Shown one piece after another: positions 20,773 to 30,204 of a stretch of 64,000 bases of DNA; the stretch's first letter is position 1, and every line of letters starts with the position of its first letter. Under the pieces are notes generated by a model. That model ran no database searches. It was not told the DNA's origin and saw only the letters and a program-made list of their open reading frames with translations. The position numbers and the translations under genes were made by a program. This DNA is from Arachis hypogaea (taxonomy: Eukaryota > Streptophyta > Magnoliopsida > Fabales > Fabaceae): contig NC_092039.1 in NCBI RefSeq assembly GCF_003086295.3, forward strand, positions 96,182,561 through 96,246,560, in the 5' to 3' direction.

Positions 20773-22504
20773 TGGTGCGCGAAATTGTGAACAATACTTT
20801 TTTCACAACTCTTATAATCCCCGGTCATGAGCCCCAAAAACGTGGTGGCTCAATGCCATGGCATTACACAACTTCGCACAACTAACCAGCAAGTGCACTG
20901 GGTCGTCCAAGTAATAAACCTTACGCGAGTAAGGGTCGATCCCACGGAGATTGTTAGTATTGAAGCAAGCTATGGTCATCTTGTAATTCTTAGTCAGGCA
21001 AACTCAAATGTATATGGTGATGAACGAAAATAACATAAAAGATAAAGATAGAGATACCTATGTAATTCATTGGTAGGAACTTCAGATAAGCGCATGAAGA
21101 TGCCTTCCCTTCCGTCTCTCTGCTTTCCTACTGTCTTCATCCAATCCTTCTTACTCCTTTCCATGGCAAGCTTAAGCAAGGGTTTCACCGTTGTCAGTGG
21201 CTACCTCCCATCCTCTCAGTGAAAGCGATTGCATATGCTCTGTCACAGCATAGCGGAATTCATCTGTCGGTTCTCAATCAGGCCGGAATAGAATCCAGTG
21301 ATTCTTTTGCGTCTGTCACTAACGCCCCGCCTTCAGGAGTTTGAAGCACGTCACAGTCATTCAGTCATTGAATCCTACTCAGAATACCACAGACAAGGTT
21401 AGACCTTCCGGATTCTCTTGAATGCTGTCATCAGTTCTCGCCTATACCACGAAGACTCTGATCTCACGGAATGGTTGGCTCGTTTGTCAGACGAGCACTC
21501 GGTTGTCAGGCGATCAACCATGCATCGTGCAATCAAGAATCCAAGAGATATTCACTAGAGCCTTGGTTACTTGTAGAACAGAGGTGGTTGTCAGTCACCT
21601 TGTTCATGGGTGAGAATGATGATGAGTGTCACGGATCATCACATTCATCAAGATGAAGAACAAGTGATATCTTGGATAAAGAACAAGCGGAATTGAATGG
21701 AAGAATAATAGTAATTGCATTAATACTCGAGGTACAGCAGAGCTCCACACCTTAATCTATGGTGTGTAGAAGCTCCACCGTTGAAAATACATAAGCACAA
21801 GGTCTAGGCATGGCCGAATGGCCAGCCTCCCAGTGATCTAAGATAGCATAAAAATGAAAATAGCTACCAAAGTCCCTTAATACAATAGTAAAAGGTCCTA
21901 CTTATAGAAAACTAGTAGCCTAAGGTTTACAGAAACGAGCAAATGACATAAAAATCCTCTTCCGGGCCCACTTGGTGTGTGCTTGGGCTGAGCAATGAAG
22001 CATTTTTCGTGCAGAGACTCTTCTTGGAGTTAAACGCCAGCTTTTATGCCAGTTTGGGCGTTTAACTCCCATTTGGGTGCCAGTTCCAGCGTTTAACGCT
22101 GGGATTCCTGAGGGTGACTTTGAACGCCGGTTTGGGCCATCAAATCTTGAGCAAAGTATGGACTATCATATATTGCTGGAAAGCCCAGGATGTCTACTTT
22201 CCAATGCCGTTGAGAGCGCGCCAATTGGGCTTCTGTAGCTCCAGAAAATCCACTTCGAGTGCAGGGAGGTCAGAATCCAACAGCATCTACAGTCCTTTTT
22301 GGTCTCTGAATCAGATTTTTGCTCAGGTCCCTCAATTTCAGCCAGAAAATACCTGAAATCACAGAAAAACACACAAACTCATAGTAAAGTCCAGAAAAGT
22401 GAATTTTAACTAAAAACTAATAAAAATATACTAAAAACTAACTAGATCATACCAAAAACATACTAAAAACAATGCCAAAAAGTATACAAATTATCCGCTC
22501 ATCA
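20773..22504 (-). repeat. E3 3' LTR
   Basis: 1732 bp. On the plus strand it runs from TGGTGCGCG to GCTCATCA. It is 19 bp longer than the other LTR because of a segment near 21490-21508. The palindrome cluster is at 22025-22130. A TATA-like CTATAAG reads on the minus strand at 21901-21907. Confidence 0.95.
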
Positions 22505-22522
22505 CAACACCAAACTTAAATT
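22505..22522 (-). other. PPT-position motif of E3
   Basis: On the minus strand AATTTAAGTTTGGTGTTG abuts the 3' LTR, as in E1 and E2. Confidence 0.6.
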
Positions 22523-22542
22523 GTTGCTTGTCCCCAAGCAAC
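22523..22542 (-). other. RGGA-loop hairpin before E3 3' LTR
   Basis: GTTGCTTG-GGGA-CAAGCAAC on the minus strand, the same as in E1. Confidence 0.7.
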
Positions 22543-22794
22543 TGAAAATCAAACAAGATAAAAAGAAGAGAATATGCAATGAATTCCAAAAACATCTGTG
22601 AAGATCAGTATTAATTAGATGAGCGGGGCTTTTAACTTTTTGCCTCTGAATAGTTTTGGCATCTCACTCTATCCTTTGAAATTCAGAATGGTTGGCTTCT
22701 TTAGGAACTCAGAGTCCAGATAGTGTTAATGATTCTCCTAGTAAAGTATGATGATTCTTGAACAAAACTACTTATTTGAGTCTTGGCTGTGGCC

Positions 22795-24296
22795 CAAAGC
22801 ACTCTGTCTTCCAGTATTACCACCGGATACATACATGCCACAGACACATAATTGGGTGAACCTTTTCAGATTGTGACTCAGCTTTGCTAAAGTCCCCAAT
22901 TAGAGGTGTCCAGGGTTCTTAAGCACACTCTTATTTGCCTTGGATCACAACTCTTTATTCTCTATTTTTTTTCGTTTTCTTCTCTCTTTTTTTTCGGTTT
23001 TTTTTTTTTTGAATAGAAATGTCTTTTTTTCTTGCTTCAAGAATCATTTTTATGATTTTTCAGATCCTCAGTAACATGTCTCCTTTTTCATCATTCTTTC
23101 AAGAGCCAACATTCATGAACCACAAATTCAAGATACATATGCACTGTTTAAGCATACATTCAGAAAACAAAAATATTGCCACCACATCAAAATAATTAAA
23201 CTGTTATAAAATTCAAAATTCATGCAATTTTTTTTCTTTTATCAATTAAGCACGTTTTTATTGAAGAAAGGTGATGGATTCATAGGACATTCATAACTTT
23301 AAGGCATAGACACTAAGATACTAATAATCACAAGACACAAACATGGATAAACATAAGCATAAAATTTGAAAAACAGAAGAATAAAGAACAAGGAAATTAA
23401 AGAACGGGTCCACCTTAGTGATGGCGGCTCTTTCTTGCTCTTGAAGATCCTATGGAGTGCTTGAGCTCCTCAATGTCTCTTCCTTGTCTTTGTTGCTCCT
23501 CCCTCATGATTCTTTGATCTTCTCTAATCTCATGAAGGATGATGGACAAAGCACTCTGTCTTCCAGTATTACCACCGGATACATACATGCCACAGACACA
23601 TAATTGGGTGAACCTTTTCAGATTGTGACTCAGCTTTGCTAAAGTCCCCAATTAGAGGTGTCCAGGGTTCTTAAGCACACTCTTATTTGCCTTGGATCAC
23701 AACTCTTTATTCTCTATTTTTTTTCGTTTTCTTCTCTCTTTTTTTTCGGTTTTTTTTTTTGAATAGAAATGTCTTTTTTTCTTGCTTCAAGAATCATTTT
23801 TATGATTTTTCAGATCCTCAGTAACATGTCTCCTTTTTCATCATTCTTTCAAGAGCCAACATTCATGAACCACAAATTCAAGATACATATGCACTGTTTA
23901 AGCATACATTCAGAAAACAAAAATATTGCCACCACATCAAAATAATTAAACTGTTATAAAATTCAAAATTCATGCAATTTTTTTTCTTTTATCAATTAAG
24001 CACGTTTTTATTGAAGAAAGGTGATGGATTCATAGGACATTCATAACTTTAAGGCATAGACACTAAGATACTAATAATCACAAGACACAAACATGGATAA
24101 ACATAAGCATAAAATTTGAAAAACAGAAGAATAAAGAACAAGGAAATTAAAGAACGGGTCCACCTTAGTGATGGCGGCTCTTTCTTGCTCTTGAAGATCC
24201 TATGGAGTGCTTGAGCTCCTCAATGTCTCTTCCTTGTCTTTGTTGCTCCTCCCTCATGATTCTTTGATCTTCTCTAATCTCATGAAGGATGATGGA
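22795..24296 (-). repeat. 750-bp direct tandem duplication spanning the E3 ORF3 end and 3' UTR
   Basis: 22795-23546 and 23547-24296 are nearly identical, with a 2-base difference seen in a T run. Each unit contains the last about 45 codons of ORF3 (ending RARKSRHH) and the 3' UTR. In element sense the unit holding the real ORF3 end comes first (24296 down to 23547), and the second is a promoterless 3' copy. E1, E2 and E4 have one copy. Confidence 0.9.
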
Positions 24297-25289
24297 GTGT
24301 TCTTGATGCTCCACCCTTAGTTGTCCCATGTTGGAACTCAATTCTCCTAGGGAGGTGTTTAGTTGCTCCCAATAGTTTTGTGGAGGAAAGTGCATCCCTT
24401 GAGGAATCTCAGGGATCTCATGGTGAGTGGGATCTCTTGTGTGCTTCATCCTCTTCTTAGTGATGGGCTTGTCCTCATCAATGGGAGTGTCTCCCTCTAT
24501 GTCAACTCCCACTGAATAACAGAGGTGACAAATGAGATGAGGAAAGGCTAACCTTGCCAAGGTAGAGGACTTGTCCGCCACCTTATAGAGTTCTTGGGCT
24601 ATAACCTCATGAACCTCTATTTCTTCTCCAATCATGATGCTATGGATCATGATAGCCCGGTCTATGGTAACTTCGGACCGGTTGCTAGTAGGAATGATTG
24701 AGCGTTGTATAAACTCTAACCATCCTCTAGCCACGGGCTTGAGGTCATGCCTTCTTAATTGAACCGGCTTTCCTCTTGAATCTCTCTTCCATTGGGCGCC
24801 CTCTTCACATATGACTGTGAGGACTTGGTCCAACCTTTGATCAAAGTTGACCCTTCCAGTGTAAGGATGCTCATCTTCTTGCATCATAGGCAAGTTGAAC
24901 GCCACCCTCACACTTTCCGGACTAAAATCCAAGTATTTCCCCCGAACCATAGTAAGATAATTCTTTGGATTCGGATTCATACTTTGGTCATGGTTCTTGG
25001 TGATCCATGCATTGGCATAGAACTCTTGAACCATCAAGATTCCGACTTGTTGAATGGGGTTGGTAAGAACTTCCCAACCTCTTCTTCGGATCTCATGTCG
25101 GATCTCCGGATATTCACCCTTTTTGAGTGAAAAAGGGACCTCGGGGATCACCTTCTTCAAGGCCACAACTTCATAGAAATGGTCTTGATGCACCCTTGAG
25201 ATGAATCTTTCCATCTCCCATGACTCGGAGGTGGAAGCCTTTGCCTTCCCTTTCCTCTTTCTAGAGGTTTCTCCGGCCTTGGATGCCAT
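24165..25289 (-). CDS. E3 ORF3, ATHILA ORF-1 / putative plant transposon protein
   Basis: 374 codons from ATG 25289 (MASKAGETSRKRKGKAKAS), complete to the stop at 24165. A basic N-terminus is followed by the conserved core with ARGWLEFIQRSIIPTSNRSE near residues 195-215 and a C-terminal coiled coil with EEQQRQGRDIEELK. It is homologous to the E1 and E2 ORF3 but from a distinct subfamily. A young non-autonomous element that lost pol yet kept ORF3 whole suggests the protein acts in cis or is useful for movement. That is inference. Confidence 0.85.
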   Translation of the reverse strand: MASKAGETSRKRKGKAKASTSESWEMERFISRVHQDHFYEVVALKKVIPEVPFSLKKGEYPEIRHEIRRRGWEVLTNPIQQVGILMVQEFYANAWITKNHDQSMNPNPKNYLTMVRGKYLDFSPESVRVAFNLPMMQEDEHPYTGRVNFDQRLDQVLTVICEEGAQWKRDSRGKPVQLRRHDLKPVARGWLEFIQRSIIPTSNRSEVTIDRAIMIHSIMIGEEIEVHEVIAQELYKVADKSSTLARLAFPHLICHLCYSVGVDIEGDTPIDEDKPITKKRMKHTRDPTHHEIPEIPQGMHFPPQNYWEQLNTSLGELSSNMGQLRVEHQEHSIILHEIREDQRIMREEQQRQGRDIEELKHSIGSSRARKSRHH

Positions 25290-25343
25290 AAATGGTTATG
25301 GAAAAACAAAAAGCAATGCTTTTACCACACCAAACTTCAAATG

Positions 25344-25363
25344 TTTGCTCGTCCTCGAGCAAA
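25344..25363 (-). other. RGGA-loop hairpin upstream of E3 ORF3
   Basis: On the minus strand TTTGCTCG-AGGA-CGAGCAAA, followed by AAGTTTGGTGT and the ORF3 ATG. Compared with E1 an inner pair changed from T-A to C-G, a compensatory substitution. Confidence 0.7.
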
Positions 25364-25774
25364 AGAAGAAAGAAGAGAGTAGAAGAAGAAGAAATGGAGG
25401 AGATGGAGAGGGCTTTGTGTTCGGCCAAAAGGGAGAAGAAGAAGTGTTTAAGGTGTGTGAAAATGAAGGAGTGAAGGAGGGTTTATATAGGAGAGGGGGA
25501 GAGAGAGGTTCGGCCAATTGAGGGTGGGTTTGGGTGGGAAAGTGGTTTGAATTTGAATGGTGAGGTAGGTGGGGTTTTATGAAGGATGGATGTGAGTGGT
25601 GAAGAGAAAGATGGGATTTGATAGGTGAGGGGTTTTTGGGGAAGAGATGTTGAGGTGATTGGTGAAGAAGAGAGAGAGTGGTAGGGTAGGTGGGGATCCT
25701 GTGGGGTCCACAGATCCTGAGGTGTCAAGGAAAAGTCATCCCTGCACCAAATGGCATGCAAAATCACGTTTTGT

Positions 25775-25955
25775 GCCATTTCTGGCGTTAAACGCCGGGC
25801 TGGTGCCCATTTCTGGCGTTTAACGCCAGCATCTTGCTCCTTTCTGGCGTTTAACGCCAGTCTGGTGCCCCTTTCTGGCGTTAAATGCCCAGAATGGTGC
25901 CAGACTGGGCGTTAAACGCCCAACAGCTAACCTCACTGGCGTTTAAACGCCAGTA
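25775..25955 (-). repeat. palindrome array between E3 gag and ORF3
   Basis: Six or seven GGCGTTTAACGCC/GGCGTTAAACGCC copies with CAGAATGGTGCC-type spacers, about 30 bp apart, at the position equivalent to the arrays in E1 and E2. Confidence 0.8.
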
Positions 25956-26094
25956 GGTGCGTCCTCCAGGGTGTGCTGTTTTTCTTCCTGTTTTTCATTT
26001 TGTTTTTGCTTTTTTCATGGATTTTGTGACTTCTTATGATCATCAACCTACAAAAGACATAAAATAACAAAAGAAAATAGTTAATTATAAAACA

Positions 26095-26110
26095 TTGGGT
26101 TGTCTCCCAA
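26095..26110 (-). other. post-gag hairpin of E3 (TTGGG-AGACAA-CCCAA)
   Basis: The equivalent of the E1 and E2 post-pol hairpin, here 50 bases after the gag-protease stop on the minus strand, with GAAGCGCTTG before it. Outer pairs differ from E1 and E2 but still pair. Confidence 0.6.
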
Positions 26111-26159
26111 CAAGCGCTTCTTTAATGTCATTAGCTTGACAGAGGACTCTCATGGAGCC

Positions 26160-28499
26160 TCAGAAATGCTCAGAACCGTGTTGGAACCTCCCAACACCAA
26201 ACTTAGAGTTTGAATGTGGGGGTTCAACACCAAACTTAGAGTTTGGTTGTGGCCTCCCAACACCAAACTTAGAGTTTGACTGTGGGGGCTCTGTTTGGCT
26301 CTGTTTTGAGAGAAGCTTTTCATGCTTCCTCTCCATGATGACAGAGGGATATCCTTGGGCCTTAAACACCAAGGATTCTTTATTCACTTGAATGATCAAC
26401 TCTCCTCTATCAACATCAATCACAGCCTTTGCTGTGGCTAGGAAGGGTCTGCCAAGGATGATGGATTCATCCATGCACTTCCCAGTCTCTAGGACTATGA
26501 AATCAGTAGGGATGTAATGGTCTTCAACTTTGACCAGATCATCCTCTACAAGTCCATAGGCTTGTTTTCTTGAGTTGTCTGCCATCTCTAGTGAGATTTT
26601 TGCAGCTTGCACCTCAAAGATCCCTAATTTCTCCATTACAGAGAGGGGCATGAGGTTTACACTTGACCCTAAGTCACACAAGGCCTTCTTGAAGGTCATG
26701 GTGCCTATGGTACAAGGTATAGAAAACTTCCCAGGATCCTGCCTCTTTTGAGGTAGTTTCTTCCTAGACAAGTCATTCAGTTCTTTGGTGAGCAAAGGGG
26801 ATTCATCCTCCCAAGTCTCATTTCCAAATAACTTGTCATTTAGCTTCATGATTGCTCCAAGGTATTTAGCAACTTGCTCTTCAGTGACATACTCATCCTC
26901 TTCAGAGGAAGAATACTCATCAGAGCTCATGAATGGCAGAAGTAAGTCCAATGGAATCTCTATGGTCTCAGTTTGAGCCTCAGATTCCCAAGGTTCCTCA
27001 TTGGGGAACTCATTGGGGGCCAGTGGGCGTCCAGTGAGGTCTTCCTCAGTGGCGTTCACTGCCTCTTCTTCCTCCCAGGATTCGGCCAATTTGATGGCTT
27101 TGCACTCTCCTTTTGGATTTTCTTCTGTATTGCTTGGGAGAGTACTAGGAGGGAGTTCAGTAATTTTCTTGCTCAGCTGTCCCACTTGTCCTTCCAAATT
27201 CTTAATGGAGGACCTAGTTTCAGTCATGAAACTTTGAGTGGTTTTGATTAGATCAGAGACCATAGTTGCTAAGTCAGAGGTATTCTGCTTAGAACTCTCT
27301 GTCTGTTGCTGAGAAGATGATGGAAAAGGCTTGCTATTGCTAAACCTGTTTCTTCCACCATTATTGTTGTTGAAACCTTGTTGAGGTCTCTGTTGATCCT
27401 TCCATGAAAGATTTGGATGATTCCTCCATGAAGGATTATAGGTGTTTCCATAGGATTCTCCCATGTAATTCACCTCTTCCATTGAAGGGTTCTCAGGATC
27501 ATAAGCTTCTTCCTCAGATGAAGCTTCCTTAGTACTGCTTGGTGCATTTTGCATTCCAGACAGACTTTGAGAAATCATATTGACTTGTTGAGTCAATATT
27601 TTGTTCTGAGCCAATATGGCATTCAGAGTATCAATCTCAAGAACTCCTTTCTTCTGACTAGTCCCATTGTTCACAGGATTTCTTTCAGAAGTGTACATGA
27701 ATTGGTTATTTGCAACCATTTCAATCAGTTCTTGAGCTTCAGTAGGCGTCTTCTTCAGATGAAGAGATCCTCCAGAAGAGCTATCCAAAGACATCTTGGA
27801 CAGTTCAGAGAGACCATCATAGAAAATACCTATGATGCTCCATTCAGAAAGCATGTCAGTGGGACATCTTCTGATCAATTGTTTGTATCTTTCCCAAGCT
27901 TCATAGAGGGATTCTCCTTCCTTCTGTCTGAAGGTTTGGACTTCCACTCTAAGCTTACTCAATTTTTGAGGTGGAAAGAACTTTGCCAAGAAGGCATTGA
28001 CTAGCTTTTCCCAAGAGTCCAGGCTTTCTTTAGGTTGGGAATCCAACCATGTTCTAGCTCTGTCTCTTACAGCAAAAGGGAATAGCATAAGTTTGTAGAC
28101 CTCAGGGTCAACCCCATTAGTCTTGACAGTGTCACAGATTTGCAAGAACTCAGCTAAAAACTGATGGGGATCTTCCAATGGAAGTCCATGGAACTTGCAA
28201 TTCTGTTGCATTAGAGAAACTAATTGAGGTTTAAGCTCAAAGTTGTTTGCTCCAATGGCAGGGATAGAGATGCTTCTCCCATAGAAGTCGGGAGTAGGTG
28301 CAGTAAAGTCACCCAGCACCTTCCTTGCATTGTTGGCATTGTTGTTGTTTTCAGCTGCCATTTGTTCTTCTTCTTTGAAGAATTCGTTCAGGTGCTCTAA
28401 AGAGAGTTGTGCTTTGGCTTCTCTTAGCTTTCTCTTCAAGGTCCTTTCAGGTTCAGGATCAGCCTCAACAAGAATGCCTTTGTCTTTGCTTCTGCTCAT
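26160..28499 (-). CDS. gag: E3 gag-protease protein, no RT
   Basis: 779 codons from ATG 28499 (MSRSKDKGILVE). The Gag domain (FHGLPLEDPHQFLAEF to DMLSEW) spans about residues 100-215. Next come a linker with NPSWRNHPNLSW (typical of Athila Gag) and a Gln/Asn-rich stretch. The protease region has CDLGSSVNLMP near residue 605 and [16 protein letters not shown] near 690. No CCHC knuckle is seen. The frame ends with three SKFGV-containing repeats and a stop where RT should begin. It is open throughout, so Gag and perhaps the protease can be made. The tail is encoded by a tandem repeat of the AAGTTTGGTGTTG motif. Confidence 0.9.
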   Translation of the reverse strand: MSRSKDKGILVEADPEPERTLKRKLREAKAQLSLEHLNEFFKEEEQMAAENNNNANNARKVLGDFTAPTPDFYGRSISIPAIGANNFELKPQLVSLMQQNCKFHGLPLEDPHQFLAEFLQICDTVKTNGVDPEVYKLMLFPFAVRDRARTWLDSQPKESLDSWEKLVNAFLAKFFPPQKLSKLRVEVQTFRQKEGESLYEAWERYKQLIRRCPTDMLSEWSIIGIFYDGLSELSKMSLDSSSGGSLHLKKTPTEAQELIEMVANNQFMYTSERNPVNNGTSQKKGVLEIDTLNAILAQNKILTQQVNMISQSLSGMQNAPSSTKEASSEEEAYDPENPSMEEVNYMGESYGNTYNPSWRNHPNLSWKDQQRPQQGFNNNNGGRNRFSNSKPFPSSSQQQTESSKQNTSDLATMVSDLIKTTQSFMTETRSSIKNLEGQVGQLSKKITELPPSTLPSNTEENPKGECKAIKLAESWEEEEAVNATEEDLTGRPLAPNEFPNEEPWESEAQTETIEIPLDLLLPFMSSDEYSSSEEDEYVTEEQVAKYLGAIMKLNDKLFGNETWEDESPLLTKELNDLSRKKLPQKRQDPGKFSIPCTIGTMTFKKALCDLGSSVNLMPLSVMEKLGIFEVQAAKISLEMADNSRKQAYGLVEDDLVKVEDHYIPTDFIVLETGKCMDESIILGRPFLATAKAVIDVDRGELIIQVNKESLVFKAQGYPSVIMERKHEKLLSKQSQTEPPQSNSKFGVGRPQPNSKFGVEPPHSNSKFGVGRFQHGSEHF
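26190..26285 (-). repeat. three tandem repeats encoding NSKFGV at the E3 Gag end
   Basis: CAACACCAAACTTAGAGTTTG occurs at about 26192, 26225 and 26258 (period 33). On the coding strand each contains AAGTTTGGTGTTG, the motif found at the PPT. E4 has two copies at 48370-48425. Confidence 0.8.
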
Positions 28500-30180
28500 A
28501 AGAAAGAGAAGGGAACAAGAAAATGTGGAATCCTCTATGTCACAGTATAGAGATTCCTTTAGGTGTCAGAGGAAAAGAAGAGTAGAAGACAGAAGTGGAA
28601 AATTCGAACTTAACAAAGGAGATGGAGTTCGAATTTTGCATTAAGGGGTAGTGTTAGTCCATAAATAGAAGGATGTGAGAAGGAGGGAAGTGATTTTCGA
28701 AAATTAAGTAGAAAATTTGAAAACATTTTTGAAAAACATTACTTAATTTTCGATAATGAAAAATGGAAAAGAAATCAAGTGATTTTTGAAAAAGATTTTG
28801 AAATTAGAAATCAAAATCATTTGATTGAAAACTATTTTGAAAAAGATGTGGTTAAGAAGATATGATTGGTTTTAAAAAGATGTGATTGAGAAAATATGAT
28901 TTGAAGAACATTTTAAGAAGATTTGATTTGAAAATTAAAAAACTTGACTAACAAGAAAAGATATGATTCAAACATTAAACCTTTTTCAACAGAAAAGGCA
29001 ACATACTTGAAATGTTGAATCAAATCATTAATTGATAGTAAGTATCTTTAAAAATGGAAAGAAATTGATTTTGAAAAGGATTTGATTGGAAAATTGATTT
29101 GAAAAAGATTTGATTTTGAAAAGATTTTGAAAACTTAAAAAAACTTGATTTGAAAACAAAATCTTCCCTTCTAGCCATCCTGGCGTTAAACGCCCAGAAT
29201 GGTGCACATTCTGGCGTTTAACGCCCAAAATGCTACCCTTTTGGGCGTTAAACGCCCAACCAGGTACCCTGGCTGGCGTTTAAACGCCAGTCTGTCCTTC
29301 TTCACTGGGCGTTTTGAACGCCCAGCTTTTTCTGTGCAATTCCTCTGCTGTATGTTCTGAATCTTCAATTCTCTGTATTATTGACTTGAAAAGACACAAA
29401 TTAAAAATATTTTTGGATTTTTAATGGTCAAAATGCAATTAAAATTAAATAACAATGCATGCAAGACACCAAACTTAGCAGTTTGTATACTACTGACACT
29501 AACAAAATGCAAATGCATATGAGACACACAAAACAATCAAGTCAATAGAATTCAAAGATCAGAGCACGAAAATCATCAAGAATTACTTGAAGATTCTTAA
29601 GACACATGAATGAATGCATATAATTGACACCAAACTTAAAATGAAACACTAGACTCAAACAAGAAATTTTTGGATTTTATGATTTGTAAAATTTTTTTGT
29701 GTTTTTCGAAAATTAAGTGGAAAAGGGTATCAAAATTCTTAATGAGAATTCCAGGAATCAGTGCAATGCTAGTCTAAGACTCCGGTCCAGGAACTAGACA
29801 TGGCTTCACAGACAGCCAAGCTTTCAAAGAAAGCTTCGGTCCAAAACACTAGACATGGCCAGAGGCCAGCCAAGCCTTAGTAGATCACTGCTCCAAAAGC
29901 AAGATTGATAAAAATCAACAAGCTCTTGTGGTGATAAGTTGAAACCTCGGTCCAATGAGATTAGACATGGCTTCTCAGCCAGCCAGACTTCAACAAATCA
30001 TCATGAAACTCTAGAACTCATCTTCAAGAATTTCGAAAAAAATAAATACCTAATCTAAGCAACAAGATGAACCGTCAGTTGTCCAAACTTGAACAATCCC
30101 TGGCAATAATGCCAAAAACTTGGTGTTGTTGCCAGATCTTGGCACTGATGTTACCAAAAGCTTGCTCAAAACTTGAACAA
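28500..30180 (-). other. E3 leader, non-coding
   Basis: An A/T-rich leader between PBS and gag with no credible ORF. It holds a palindrome array at 29175-29335 (five GGCGTTTAACGCC-type units) and AAGTTTGGTGT copies (minus) near 29467 and 29632. It also holds decayed PBS-like units at 30088-30171. Unlike in E1 and E2, the palindromes here lie in the leader. Confidence 0.6.
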
Positions 30181-30198
30181 TCCCCAGCAACGGCGCCA
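30088..30198 (-). repeat. triplicated PBS-like unit of E3
   Basis: The working PBS reads TGGCGCCGTTGCTGGGGA on the minus strand (30181-30198), one base off the E1 form. Farther from the LTR lie two decayed units, one at about 30130-30171 and one with its PBS-like core at 30097-30114 (TGGCATTATTGCCAGGGA). Units are about 42 bp and include the AAGTTTTTGGC context. Confidence 0.65.
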
Positions 30199-30204
30199 AA
30201 AACT

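Noticed and set aside
28330..28644. Possible host gene next to E3 gag
   Set aside because: It is antisense to the E3 gag start and leader, with no exon structure or known domain.
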